Assembly (NCBI RefSeq): GCF_047654805.1
Contig: NZ_JASGIV010000001.1
Coordinates: 744,001 to 808,000, forward strand
Direction: 5' to 3'
DNA: 64,000 nucleotides
From: Pelomonas sp047654805
GTDB lineage: Bacteria; Pseudomonadota; Gammaproteobacteria; Burkholderiales; Burkholderiaceae_C
Shown: one piece after another, positions 54,257 through 63,732 of the stretch
Numbering within the stretch: position 1 is the stretch's first letter
Layout: each line of letters opens with the position of its first letter
Translations under genes and position numbers: made by a program
The notes under the pieces: generated by a model
What the model was told of the DNA's origin: nothing
The model's database searches: none
What the model saw: the letters and a program-made list of their open reading frames with translations, nothing else

Positions 54257-57090
54257 AGGCCCTCCAGCCATTGCGCCGGCTGGGCAGCCTCGCCGCGCTG
54301 CTGCCCCTGGCCCTGGCCCTGCCGGCGCACGCCGTCGATGCCGCGCTGCAGACCGCACCCAGCGATGGATGGGGTGCGGGTACCGTCGGCGGCAGTGCCG
54401 CCACGCCCGACCACATCTACACGGTCCGCAACCGGGCAGAGCTGCTCAACGCGCTGGCCAATGCCGGCAACGCGCCCAAGATCATCAAGGTGGCCGGCAC
54501 CATCGACATGACCGAGGGCACGCCCTTCGCGAGTACGGCCGACCAGAAGGTGCGCGCCCGCATCAAGCTGACGAGCAACACCACGCTGATCGGCGAAGGG
54601 CCCGGTGCAGGCTTCGTCAACGCCTGGATCGACATCGCCAGCGTCAGCCAGGTCATCGTGCGCAACCTGCACATCGTCGCGCCCTGCGACGTCGGCCCCG
54701 TCTGGGACCCGACCGACGGGGCCCTGGGCAACTGGAACTCCCAGTACGACGCCATCGGCATCGTGACGGCCACCCAGGTCTGGATCGACCGCAACACCAT
54801 CACCGACGCGCCCGTCACCGACGACACGCTGCCCGTCGAGAACGGCAAGACCAAGCAGTGCCACGACGGTGCCATCGACGTCACCAAGGGCGCGGACCTC
54901 ATCACCATCTCCTACAACGTCGTCACCCGGCATGACAAGTCCATGCTCATCGGCGGCTCCGACAGCCTGACGAGCGATGCGGGCAAGCTGCGCATCACCA
55001 TCGCCAACAACGTCTTCGACGGCACCACGCAGCGCGTGCCACGCGTCCGTTTCGGCCAGGTCCACGTCCTCAACAACTACTTCGTCGGCAGCAAGACGGC
55101 CAGTCCCTACCCGCATTCCTACAGCGTGGGCGTGGGCAAGCAAGCCAACATCGTGTCGCACAACAACGTGTTCGCCATCGAGGGCGCGGCGGGCTGCGAC
55201 AGCGTCGTGACCTACCCGAGCAGCGACCGCAGCGGCGTGTTCCAGGACAGCGGCTCCACGCTCAACGGTGCGCCGCTGGGTGGCTGCAGCGCGGTGGCCG
55301 GCACGGCCTTCACGCCGGGATATGCCTACAAGCCGCGACCGGTCGCCCTCGTCAAGTCCAACAACCTCGCCCTGGCCGGGGCCGGGAAGCTGACGACGCA
55401 GATCAGCGGCAACGGCAACGTCAGCGACGTGGCCGGCACCCGCGCCCCGGCTGCCAACGAAGCAGGCGTGCCCACCGACACGCGCCTGTCGCTGTCCTTC
55501 GACGCGCCCCCCGCCATCGGGACGACGGGCAAGGTCGGCATCTACCGCGCCAGCGACGACGCGCTGGTGGACAGCATCGACGTGAGCGTCGCGCCATCGG
55601 CCAGCGATACGCAGACAGTGCTGGCCCGCACCAACCTCGAGATCGACGCGCTCGGGCTGGGTGCCATGCCCGACGGCGCCACGTTCGCGCGCTACGTCTG
55701 GTATCGCCCGGTCAGCGTCAGTGGCAGCAAGGCATTGGTCAAGCTGCACAGCAACAAGCTGGATTTCGGCACGACCTACTACGTGACGATGGATGCGTCG
55801 GTGCTCGCCGGCACCATCAAGGGTGCCGCCTTCGCCGGCATCACCAAGGCCGATGGCTGGCGGTTCACGACGCGCGCCGCGCCCGCCAGCTTCACCGCCG
55901 TCACGGTGGACGACGACGGCACCGCGGCCGACTTCCGCACGCTGCAGGGGGCGCTGAACTGGGTCATGAAGAACTGCTCGACCAACAGTCCGGTGGCCAA
56001 CGGCTGCAACACGGTCGCCACGCCCAAGACCATCCATCTGGCCAACGGCAGCTACCCCGAGCTCAACATCCTGCGCAAGGTCTCCAACCTCAGCATCGTC
56101 GGCGAGAGCCGTGACGGCGTCGTCGTGGGCGACGTGAACTTCGAGTCGCTGAACTCGGGCAGCGGCGCGAGCGCGGCGTCGGCCGGCACGGCGCTGAGCA
56201 CTTCGGGCAAGACGCTGGGCCACCGGGTGCTCGGCGGCGGCCGCGCGTCCTTCCTCGTCGAGACATCGGACCTGCTGACGCTGCAGAACTTCACGCTTCA
56301 GAACCCCCACGTGCGCAGCAGCAGCTGGGACAACCAGGCCGAAGCCATCTACTTCAACACCAGCACGACGGCCGCGGCCGCGCGCCTGGTCGCCAAGCAG
56401 ATGAACTTCCTGAGCCAGCAGGACACGCTGCAGCTCAAGGGCTACAGCTGGATCTACCAGTCCCTGGTCGCCGGCAACGTCGACTTCATCTGGGGCAGCG
56501 TGATGGCCAGCCTGTTCGAGGAGAGCGAGATCCGCTCGGTCGTCGACACCGGCAGCAACTCGGCCGGCTTCATCTTGCAGTCGCGCGCGACGGCGGGCGA
56601 CAAGGGCTTCGTGTTCCTGAACAGCGCGCTGACGGCCGAGCCGGGCCTCATCGCCAGTGGCGGGCAGGCCTACCTTGCGCGCAGCGGCGGCACCGCGTCG
56701 ACGACCTATGTCGACCACATCGCCTTCGTGAACACGCGCATGGGGCCGCACATCGTTCCCGCGGGCTGGTGCGTGGGCACCGGTACGAGCAAGACCGGCA
56801 CCGGCACCGGCAACTGCGGCAGCAACCCGCCGCCCTGGGCCGGAACGGTCGATGGCGGCACGACCGATGCGGCCGGCTGGCGCGAGTTCGGCAGCATGGA
56901 CCTGAGCGGTGCGCCGCTGGACATGGGAGGCCGCCTGGGCGTCGCCTCGGTCAAGGTCGCCAACGTGCCGACCAACATCCAGCTGGCCAAGTCGCTGGCC
57001 TCCGCCGACGGCCTGACCTCGCGTGCCGAGATCTTCCACAACTCGACCATCGCCACCGGTGCGCCCGGCGGCTGGGTCCCCGCGCCGTGA
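54253..57090 (+). CDS. Bifunctional pectate lyase (PL1) - pectinesterase (CE8) fusion
   Basis: 945 residues, secreted (signal peptide LALALPAHA). The PL1 beta-helix (about 35-375) has 'LTSNTTLIGEGPGAGFV', 'VWIDRNTITDAPV', 'RHDKSMLIGGSD' and 'VPRVRFGQVHVLNNYF' with the catalytic Arg. A middle Ig/SbsA-like (Big_5) domain (about 395-540) has RLSLSFDAPPAIGTTGKVGI and ends WRFTTRAAP. The CE8 domain (about 545-940) has 'VDDDGTAADFRTLQGALNWV', 'FLSQQDTLQLKGY' and 'SLVAGNVDFIWGSVMASLFE' with the catalytic Asp residues. One chain would demethylate homogalacturonan and cleave it. Start overlaps the PEP-CTERM gene stop (ATGA). Confidence 0.9.
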   Translation: MKALQPLRRLGSLAALLPLALALPAHAVDAALQTAPSDGWGAGTVGGSAATPDHIYTVRNRAELLNALANAGNAPKIIKVAGTIDMTEGTPFASTADQKVRARIKLTSNTTLIGEGPGAGFVNAWIDIASVSQVIVRNLHIVAPCDVGPVWDPTDGALGNWNSQYDAIGIVTATQVWIDRNTITDAPVTDDTLPVENGKTKQCHDGAIDVTKGADLITISYNVVTRHDKSMLIGGSDSLTSDAGKLRITIANNVFDGTTQRVPRVRFGQVHVLNNYFVGSKTASPYPHSYSVGVGKQANIVSHNNVFAIEGAAGCDSVVTYPSSDRSGVFQDSGSTLNGAPLGGCSAVAGTAFTPGYAYKPRPVALVKSNNLALAGAGKLTTQISGNGNVSDVAGTRAPAANEAGVPTDTRLSLSFDAPPAIGTTGKVGIYRASDDALVDSIDVSVAPSASDTQTVLARTNLEIDALGLGAMPDGATFARYVWYRPVSVSGSKALVKLHSNKLDFGTTYYVTMDASVLAGTIKGAAFAGITKADGWRFTTRAAPASFTAVTVDDDGTAADFRTLQGALNWVMKNCSTNSPVANGCNTVATPKTIHLANGSYPELNILRKVSNLSIVGESRDGVVVGDVNFESLNSGSGASAASAGTALSTSGKTLGHRVLGGGRASFLVETSDLLTLQNFTLQNPHVRSSSWDNQAEAIYFNTSTTAAAARLVAKQMNFLSQQDTLQLKGYSWIYQSLVAGNVDFIWGSVMASLFEESEIRSVVDTGSNSAGFILQSRATAGDKGFVFLNSALTAEPGLIASGGQAYLARSGGTASTTYVDHIAFVNTRMGPHIVPAGWCVGTGTSKTGTGTGNCGSNPPPWAGTVDGGTTDAAGWREFGSMDLSGAPLDMGGRLGVASVKVANVPTNIQLAKSLASADGLTSRAEIFHNSTIATGAPGGWVPAP

Positions 57091-57131
57091 CGGCCCGGCC
57101 ATCGCTTTCGACACAGAAGAACCACGGAGAC

Positions 57132-60044
57132 ATGATGAACTTTCGACGTCTGCACACCCCCGCCCGACTGACTCTGTGCGCCAGTGCCGCACTGAGCCTG
57201 TGCGCCGGTGCTCACGCCCAGACCGCCGATGCCCCCGCGACGCTGGAGCGCATCCAGGTCACGGGCTCGTCCATCAAGCGCCTGGCCGGCGAGACCGCGC
57301 TGCCGGTGTCCACGGTCCGTTCGGAGGAGCTGGACGCCCGCGGCCACACGGAACTGAAGGACCTGGTGCTGGAGCTGCCGCAGTCTCAGTCGCTCGGCAC
57401 CAACTCCGGCGCGGCCGGTCCCGTGCTGAACCTGCGCGGCCTCGGCCCCATGCGCACGCTCACGTTGCTCAATGGCCGGCGCATGGCCAACGAGCCGCTG
57501 CAGGACCAGTACGTCAGCGTCAACGTCATTCCCCGCATGGCGCTGGACCGCGCCGAGACGCTGCGTGATGGCGCCTCGTCCATCTATGGCTCCGACGCCA
57601 TCGGTGGCGTGCAGAACTTCCTCACCTACAGCCAGTACAAGGGCGCCAAGATCAAGGTCGACCAGAACTCGCCCGAGCGCGGCGGCCACGGCGCGACCTA
57701 CGCGCTGGGCCTGATCGGCGGCGTGGGCGACCTGGCCGCCGACGGCTGGAACATCTACGCGGCGTTCGACTACCAGACCAAGTCGGCCCTGTTCCAGGGT
57801 GACCGTCCGGAGCTGTACGACGGCTCGGCGCTGAACCAGCTCGGCCTGCTCGTCACGCCCAGCAACAAGAACCAGAGCCCCATCGCCAACTACGGCTTCA
57901 GCGCTTCCGCCAACAGCAACTACAACTCCAGCTTCGCGACGGGCTGCGTGGCACCCTATTCGCTGCCCACGCTGGGCGCCGGCAGCGTGGCGACCCCGGT
58001 CTCGTACAGCAACGCCGGCTGCTACCGCGACCCGAACTACTACACCGCGATCACGGACGGCAGCAGGATCAACACCATGTTCGGCAAGGCCAGCCTGAAC
58101 CTCGGCAAAGGCCACAGCCTGAGCCTGGAGGTGCTGCACTCGGCCTTCACGGTCGAGAAGTACCGCGGCCTGCAGCTGCCCAGCAGCAACGAGCCGGCCA
58201 CGACGTACACCATCCCGTCCACCAGCAAGTACTACCCCGGCAAGGGCATCACGCCACTGGTCAACGTCGTGGGCAGCAACACCGGCGCCAACTCGCCGGC
58301 CATGTACATCGACGCCACCAAGACGCCGGGCACGGTGACGCCGCTGAACATGAACAACCGGCTGGTGTACTTCCAGTGGGGGCCGGCCGAACTGGGCTCG
58401 GCCTACCGCAACGACGAGCAGATCAACGACCGCCTGGTGCTCAGCGCCGAAGGCACGTTCTGGAACACCGACTACCGCGTGGGCCTGAACTACGGCCATT
58501 CGCAGCGCGACACCCGCACCGGTGGCGGCTACATCCTCTACAGCAAGGCGCAGGAGGGCTTCACCAAGGGCATCCTCAACCCCTTCGGCCTGCAGGACGC
58601 GGCCGGCCTGGAGTACCTGAAGAGCATCGAGGTCCGCGACTACACCTACCGCTACAACGAAGCCTTCAACAAGGCCGTCGACGCGACGCTGACCCGCGAG
58701 CTGATGGACCTCGGTGGCGGCCCGCTGACGCTGGCCGTGTCGGGTGAGCTGCGGCGCGACGAGGCCAAGGTGCGCGCCGCGCCGCTGGACTACGTCGGCA
58801 AGCTGGCCGACGGCAGCTACAACATCAGCAGCGCTGGCGTCGTGCTCAAGGACGACATCGTCGGCGAGAACCCGACCGGCGTGGCGGCCACGCTGCATCG
58901 CAACATCCGCTCCGCGGTCGTCGAGCTGGACGCGCCGTTCACCAAGGCGTGGAGCGTCAACGGCGCCGTGCGTTCCGACAGCTACAGCGACCTCAAGAAG
59001 ACGACGGTCAACCCCAAGTTGTCGGTGCGCTTCCAGCCCACGGCCGAGATGATGCTGCGCGCGTCGGCGAACACCGGCTTTCGCGCGCCCTCCATCATGG
59101 ACATCCAGAACCCGACGCCCGAGGTGCGTCAGGTGGCCATGGACGACCCGGTGCTGTGCCCCAGCACGACGCCCACCACCACCAACACCGGCGTGCCGGT
59201 GGCGGCCTGGTCCGCGCCGGACAAGGTCGGCCTGGTCTGCAACGTGGTCACGGACTACTGGACAAAGTCGCCCGACAACAGCCACCTCAAGCCCGAGAAG
59301 TCCAAGGGCTGGAGCATCGGCGGAGCGTTCGAGCCTTTCCGCGGCCTGCTGGTGACGGCGGACTACTGGAGCATCAAGCTCAACGACGTGCTGGGCGCGC
59401 TGACGCTGGCCGAAGTGCAGCAGTCACCGGGCAAGTACGCCGCCAACATCCTGCGCAAGGCCGACGGCACCATCGACCACATCCTCACCAGCCAGGCCAA
59501 CCGTGGTGACATGAACATGCGCGGCCTCGACGTCGCCGCCACCTACCAGCTGCGCACGGGCAGCTGGGGCACCTTCAACTTCAAGCTGGACGGCACCTAC
59601 TACGACAAGTACGCCTTCTCGGTGGAGAAGGGCGGCGAGATGCTCGACGACGTCGGCATCCTGACCGCCGACGCCCGCTACACCGGTCCCAACATCGGCC
59701 TGGCCACCACGCAGCAGATCATCTACCGCTGGAAGCACACCGCCTCGGTGAACTGGCGCCTGGGCGGCTGGTCGACCCAGATCTCGCAGCGCTACAGCAG
59801 CGGCCTGACCGACCTGACCCCACGTGCGGGCTCCACCTACACCGACGTCAAGGCCTACAAGCAGTACAACTTGAGCGTGGCCTACAACGGCTTCAAGTCC
59901 CTGAAGGTCAGCGTGGGCATCAACAACGTCACCAACGTCAACCCGGCGCTGACGGCCAACACCAACTACAACGGCTACCTCACCAGCGGTGCCGACGTGC
60001 TGGGCCGCACCTTGCGCTTCGGTGCCGAGTACAGCTTCTTCTGA
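57132..60044 (+). CDS. Second TonB-dependent receptor of the pectin island
   Basis: 970 residues from ATG 57132 (57135 is also possible), with ACGGAGAC upstream. Signal peptide ALSLCAGAHAQ, TonB-box-like LERIQVTGSSIKR, plug domain with 'LNLRGLGPMRTLTLLNGRRM' and 'LDRAETLRDGASSIYGSDAI', and a barrel ending FGAEYSFF. It differs clearly from the TIGR01782-type receptor at 50614, so the two probably take different pectin fragments. It lies 41 bp after the fusion enzyme gene. Confidence 0.9.
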   Translation: MMNFRRLHTPARLTLCASAALSLCAGAHAQTADAPATLERIQVTGSSIKRLAGETALPVSTVRSEELDARGHTELKDLVLELPQSQSLGTNSGAAGPVLNLRGLGPMRTLTLLNGRRMANEPLQDQYVSVNVIPRMALDRAETLRDGASSIYGSDAIGGVQNFLTYSQYKGAKIKVDQNSPERGGHGATYALGLIGGVGDLAADGWNIYAAFDYQTKSALFQGDRPELYDGSALNQLGLLVTPSNKNQSPIANYGFSASANSNYNSSFATGCVAPYSLPTLGAGSVATPVSYSNAGCYRDPNYYTAITDGSRINTMFGKASLNLGKGHSLSLEVLHSAFTVEKYRGLQLPSSNEPATTYTIPSTSKYYPGKGITPLVNVVGSNTGANSPAMYIDATKTPGTVTPLNMNNRLVYFQWGPAELGSAYRNDEQINDRLVLSAEGTFWNTDYRVGLNYGHSQRDTRTGGGYILYSKAQEGFTKGILNPFGLQDAAGLEYLKSIEVRDYTYRYNEAFNKAVDATLTRELMDLGGGPLTLAVSGELRRDEAKVRAAPLDYVGKLADGSYNISSAGVVLKDDIVGENPTGVAATLHRNIRSAVVELDAPFTKAWSVNGAVRSDSYSDLKKTTVNPKLSVRFQPTAEMMLRASANTGFRAPSIMDIQNPTPEVRQVAMDDPVLCPSTTPTTTNTGVPVAAWSAPDKVGLVCNVVTDYWTKSPDNSHLKPEKSKGWSIGGAFEPFRGLLVTADYWSIKLNDVLGALTLAEVQQSPGKYAANILRKADGTIDHILTSQANRGDMNMRGLDVAATYQLRTGSWGTFNFKLDGTYYDKYAFSVEKGGEMLDDVGILTADARYTGPNIGLATTQQIIYRWKHTASVNWRLGGWSTQISQRYSSGLTDLTPRAGSTYTDVKAYKQYNLSVAYNGFKSLKVSVGINNVTNVNPALTANTNYNGYLTSGADVLGRTLRFGAEYSFF

Positions 60045-60148
60045 ACCGGTTGCAGGCCATGGCGAGCAAGGGCCGGCCGGACCTTGCCCGCCGCTCAATA
60101 GCTGCTCCTTCGCTACTCCCTTCGCACTTGCTTGACGTTTCACGACAC

Positions 60149-61471
60149 ATGATCATCAAGACCCTTGCCGTCTCCGCGCTAGCCCTGGCCAGCACGCTGC
60201 AAGTCGCCGCAGCGGCCGACCCCTCACCACCGGCCCCGGGCGGCATCGTCACCCGCGGCTGGACCGAGACCCAGGGCGGCCGCGGCGGCCGCATCATCAA
60301 GGTCACGACGCTGGAGCGATCCGGCCCCGGCAGCCTGGCCGAGGCCGTCGCCGCAACCGGTCCGCGCATCGTCGTGTTCGAGGTCGGCGGCGTCATCGAC
60401 ATGGGCGGCCAGCCGCTGAAGATCACGCAGCCCTTCCTGACCCTCGCCGGCCAGACCGCGCCCGACCCCGGCATCAGCATCATCAAGGCCGAGACCACCA
60501 TCGCCACGCACGACGTCATCGTCCAGCACCTGAGCTTCAGGCCCGGCGAGTTCGGTCGCCCCAAGAAGGGGGGCGGCGACCAGGACGGCATCTCCGCGAT
60601 AGGCGGCGCGCACGATGTCATCGTGGACCATTGCAGCTTCTCCTGGGCTACCGACGAGAACCTCTCGGCCAGCGGCCCGCGCTTCAACGGCAAGACACCG
60701 CAGGACTGGCGCAAGGCGACTTCGCACCGCATCACCTACAGTCACAACCTCATCTACGAGGGCTTGGGGCTTTCCGTGCACGAGAAGGGCGAGCACAGCA
60801 AGGGCTCGCTGATCCACGACAACACCAGCGGCGTGCTGCTCTACGGCAACGTCTACGCCTCCAACCGCCAGCGCAACGCGCTCTTCAAGGGTGGCGCTCA
60901 GGGGGCCATGGTCAACAACTACATCTTCAACCCCGGCGACCGCGCGGTGCACTACAACCTGCTGGCCAACGAATGGGCTGGACAGCCGTACCAGAACGGC
61001 CGCCTGACGCTGGTGGGCAATGCGATGCGACATGGCCCCAGCACCGTGGCCGGCACGGCCTTCTTCACGATGCTGGGCCAGGGCGACCTGGAGCTGCACA
61101 TGACGGACAACCTCGCCCACGACGTGCAGGGGCGGCCCGTGCCGCTGCTGGGCAACAACGCGCAGACGACCGGCAAGCTCATCGTCATGGCCCGGCCCGA
61201 GCTGCCTGAAGGTCTGGCCATCCGCCCGGCGGCCGACCTGGCGCGCGAGCTGCCGCCGCTGGTCGGCTCGCGGCCCTGGGCGCGCGACCCGCTGGATGCC
61301 AGGTTGCTGGCCGACATGGCACAAGGCCGTGGCAAGCTGATCGACTCCGAGGTGGAGAACGCGCTCGGCTACCCGCGCCACGCGCCTACCCGCCGCGCCT
61401 TCAGGGCCGACGACTGGAACCTTGACGACATGAGCCCCAAGGCCGGCTGGCCTGCGTTGCCCAGACCCTGA
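60149..61471 (+). CDS. Secreted pectate lyase (parallel beta-helix, PL1-like)
   Basis: 440 residues from ATG 60149. Signal peptide SALALASTLQVAAAA. 'GPGSLAEAVAATGPRIVVFE' with VGGVIDM, 'FLTLAGQTAPDPGISII', 'VIVQHLSFRPGEF' and 'IVDHCSFSWATDENLS' are the right-handed beta-helix motifs of this pectate-lyase subgroup. It is less like the PL1 proteins at 41468 and 54253 than those are to each other. It is followed by the acetylesterase gene after 7 bp, so joint expression is likely. PL1 placement is by motif reading only. Confidence 0.8.
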   Translation: MIIKTLAVSALALASTLQVAAAADPSPPAPGGIVTRGWTETQGGRGGRIIKVTTLERSGPGSLAEAVAATGPRIVVFEVGGVIDMGGQPLKITQPFLTLAGQTAPDPGISIIKAETTIATHDVIVQHLSFRPGEFGRPKKGGGDQDGISAIGGAHDVIVDHCSFSWATDENLSASGPRFNGKTPQDWRKATSHRITYSHNLIYEGLGLSVHEKGEHSKGSLIHDNTSGVLLYGNVYASNRQRNALFKGGAQGAMVNNYIFNPGDRAVHYNLLANEWAGQPYQNGRLTLVGNAMRHGPSTVAGTAFFTMLGQGDLELHMTDNLAHDVQGRPVPLLGNNAQTTGKLIVMARPELPEGLAIRPAADLARELPPLVGSRPWARDPLDARLLADMAQGRGKLIDSEVENALGYPRHAPTRRAFRADDWNLDDMSPKAGWPALPRP

Positions 61472-61478
61472 TCCCGCC

Positions 61479-62249
61479 ATGAAAATGCTGCTGCCTTCCC
61501 TACTTGGAACCCTGCTGCTGGCCGGGGCCGCCACGGCCCAGACGCCCCCGGCAGCTGCCCCGTCCGCGGCCAAGGGCGAAACCACAGCCAACGTCGCCAC
61601 CGGCCCGCGCCTCATCCTCGTTGGCGACTCGACGATGGCGCCGCGCAGCGGCTACGGCAACGCGCTGTGCGCCCGCTTTCAGCAAGTGGCCTGTCTCAAC
61701 CTCGCGCGCGGCGGACGCTCCAGCAAGAGCTTTCGCGCCGAGGGCCTGTGGGACACGGTGCTGGCGCTGCTGAACGAGCGCGGCGAGAGCGGCCAGAAGC
61801 AGAAGACGCTGGTGCTGATCCAGTTCGGTCACAACGACCAGCCCGGCAAACCCAACCGCTCCACCGACCTCGCCACCGAGTTCGGCCCCAACATGGCGGG
61901 CTATGTGAAGGACGTGACGGCTGCCGGCGGCGAGGTGTTGCTGATCACGCCGCTCACGAGGCGCACCTTCAAGCAGGGTGAGCTGCCAAACGACCTGCGA
62001 CCCTGGGCCGACGCCATCATCCGCGTCGGTGCGGACCAGGGCGTGCCCGTGCTGGACCTGAACGCCATCAGCCACGCCGCCGTCGCCGCCATGGGCCAGG
62101 CCGGCGCCGACACGCTGGCCGAGGCCCCCCCGCGCTTCGACCGCACCCATCTCGGTCCGCGGGGCGCGGCGCTGTTCTCGGAACAGGTGATGGATGGACT
62201 GCTGAAGCTCCGTCCGGAGCTGGCGGGCGCGAGGACTCTGGAGCACTGA
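61479..62249 (+). CDS. Rhamnogalacturonan acetylesterase, family CE12
   Basis: 256 residues with a signal peptide (LLGTLLLAGAATAQ). SGNH/GDSL blocks: 'ILVGDSTMAPRSGYG' with the nucleophile Ser about 51, 'NLARGGRSSKSFRAEG' (Gly block), 'IQFGHNDQPGK' (Asn block) and 'FDRTHLGPRGAALFSE' with the Asp-His pair. This is the RhgT/YesY-type enzyme that removes acetyl groups from rhamnogalacturonan I, opening it to lyases. It ends the plus arm of the pectin island. Confidence 0.9.
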   Translation: MKMLLPSLLGTLLLAGAATAQTPPAAAPSAAKGETTANVATGPRLILVGDSTMAPRSGYGNALCARFQQVACLNLARGGRSSKSFRAEGLWDTVLALLNERGESGQKQKTLVLIQFGHNDQPGKPNRSTDLATEFGPNMAGYVKDVTAAGGEVLLITPLTRRTFKQGELPNDLRPWADAIIRVGADQGVPVLDLNAISHAAVAAMGQAGADTLAEAPPRFDRTHLGPRGAALFSEQVMDGLLKLRPELAGARTLEH

Positions 62250-62411
62250 TCCCGGCGCGGACCGACAGTCCGCCGGAGAATGGGAACGGGCTGCCAGATG
62301 GGCGTCAAATTCGACTCAAAGGTGGACTTCGACCCAGAGAACGGGGCGCGCTCCGGGGAAGGCTAAAAAGATGGCTGCGCAGGACAACTGACTGAAGTGA
62401 AATATGTAAGC

Positions 62412-62553
62412 CATAACTGACTGGCGTCGATATGTCGTCGTTCGCGTTGTCCGACGATGGTCAGATGCTGGTCTTGGACCGCTTTGACCTGGTGGTCCAC
62501 GCCGATGGCCAGGTGAAGCGGCTGTGCGCTGCCCCCAGGATTCGTAGCACTTC
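62412..62553 (+). pseudogene. hipA-like kinase gene, left fragment before an IS3 insertion
   Basis: A short frame reads MSSFALSDDGQMLVLDRFDL, a middle segment of HipA-type kinases (the serine-rich 'LSDDG...VxRFD' block), but a stop lies just upstream and no N-terminal HipA region is visible. The frame continues to the IS edge at about 62553 through sequence with no HipA similarity. Together with the fragment after the IS (63733) it represents a broken gene. Confidence 0.6.
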
Positions 62554-62556
62554 GAT

Positions 62557-63438
62557 CTAGAGCCCAGGGGTTTGCATCGTAGTTGTCGATGCGGGGTTTG
62601 GCGCGGTGTCGCCAGCATGCTGGCGACACCGCGCGGCGAACACGGCCGGCGGCACATACCCGAGGGTGCTGTGCGGCCGGTGGTGGTTGTAGTCCTCGCG
62701 CCAGTTGTCGATGACGCTGCGCATGTGGCTCAGGCTGGCGAACCAGTGCTGCGACAGGCACTCGTCTCGGAAGCGGCTGTTGAAGCTCTCGATGTAGGCG
62801 TTCTGCACCGGCTTGCCGGGCTGGATGAAGCGCAGCTCGACGCCGTTCCTGGCGGCCCATGTCTGCATCGTCCGGCCCGCGAACTCCGGGCCGTTGTCGG
62901 TGCGGATCACTTTGGGCAAGCCTCGTTCGGCCTTGACCTGCTCGAGCACCCGCGTGACATACAGCGCGGGTATCGACGTGTCCACGGCGATCTGCACTGC
63001 CTCCTTGCTGCAGTCGTCCACCACAGTCAGCGTCTTGACCCTGCGGCCGTTGGCCAGCTCGTCGAACACAAAGTCCATGCTCCACACCTCATCGGGTTGC
63101 ATCGGGCGCACCAACGGCTGCCGCTCAGGCACGGGCAGCTTCTTGCGCCGGCGCTTGCGCACCATCAGCCCTTCCTCGCGGTAGACCCGGTAGGTGCGCT
63201 TGACGTTGATCGTCCAGCCTTCGAGCTGCAGTCGGCTGTGCAGCATGCGGTAGCCGTGGCGGCGATGCTGGCCGGCGAGCTCTGTCAGTCGCTCGCGCAG
63301 CTGGCCGTTGCCGTCGTCGCGGGGCCGGTAGCGCAGGGTGCTGGCGCTCATGCCCACCAGCTTGAGGGCCCGGCGTTCGCTCAAGCCTTTGTCCCGCAAC
63401 TGCCGCACGACCTCGCGCCGCGCCGCCACGGCCATCAC
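62557..63438 (-). CDS. IS3-family transposase OrfB (rve integrase domain)
   Basis: 293 residues from GTG 63438, overlapping the OrfA stop as GTGA; an ATG at 63435 or a -1 frameshift from OrfA are alternatives. The N-terminal HTH_21 region is 'RHGYRMLHSRLQLEGWTINV'. The rve core has the DDE residues in 'DEVWSMDFVFDEL', 'KVIRTDNGPEFAGR' and 'YIESFNSRFRDECLSQHWF', then 'NHHRPHSTLGYVPPAVFA'. It looks complete. Confidence 0.92.
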   Translation of the reverse strand: MMAVAARREVVRQLRDKGLSERRALKLVGMSASTLRYRPRDDGNGQLRERLTELAGQHRRHGYRMLHSRLQLEGWTINVKRTYRVYREEGLMVRKRRRKKLPVPERQPLVRPMQPDEVWSMDFVFDELANGRRVKTLTVVDDCSKEAVQIAVDTSIPALYVTRVLEQVKAERGLPKVIRTDNGPEFAGRTMQTWAARNGVELRFIQPGKPVQNAYIESFNSRFRDECLSQHWFASLSHMRSVIDNWREDYNHHRPHSTLGYVPPAVFAARCRQHAGDTAPNPASTTTMQTPGL

Positions 63439-63695
63439 TTTCCCTTGAGCACCTCGCGCATCGCGTCGATCTCGAGCATCGAGTTGGCCAGCAGCTTCTT
63501 GAGCTTCGTGTTCTCGGTCTCCAGCGTCTTCAGCCGCTGCGCGTCTGACACGTTCATGCCGCCGAACTTGGCCTTCCAGGCGTAGTAGCTCGGCTCGCTG
63601 AAGCCATGCTTCCTGCACAGCTCCTTGACCGGCAGGCCAGCGTCGGCCTCACGCAGGAATCCAATGATTTGTTCCTCGGTGTATCGCTTCTTCAT
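63435..63695 (-). CDS. IS3-family transposase OrfA
   Basis: 86 residues. The helix-turn-helix is 'KRYTEEQIIGFLREADAGLP' with 'KELCRKHGFSEPSYYAWKAK', followed by a leucine-zipper-like stretch (LKTLETENTKLKKLLANSML), typical of IS3 OrfA proteins. It overlaps OrfB by the GTGA at 63435-63438. Confidence 0.92.
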   Translation of the reverse strand: MKKRYTEEQIIGFLREADAGLPVKELCRKHGFSEPSYYAWKAKFGGMNVSDAQRLKTLETENTKLKKLLANSMLEIDAMREVLKGK

Positions 63696-63732
63696 CGGTC
63701 CGATCTCCGTCTCGGGTGGATCGGACTCTAGA

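Larger units (their letters stand above)
62554..63732 (-). mobile_element. IS3-family insertion sequence
   Basis: Two overlapping minus-strand frames encode OrfA and OrfB of an IS3-type transposase. TCTAGAG lies near both ends (62556-62562 and, inverted, 63726-63732), and ACTTC flanks the element on both sides (62549-62553 and 63733-63737), a possible target duplication. Both terminus positions are approximate. It splits a hipA-like gene. Confidence 0.82.

Noticed and set aside
53983..59285. Two overlapping long minus-strand frames opposite the pectinase fusion and second TonB receptor
   Set aside because: Both are antisense to well-supported secreted proteins and show only repetitive Gly/Ala/Arg/His composition.
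62253..62276. Hairpin CGGAC/GTCCG after the acetylesterase gene as a terminator
   Set aside because: The stem is short with a bulge and no T-run follows on either strand.
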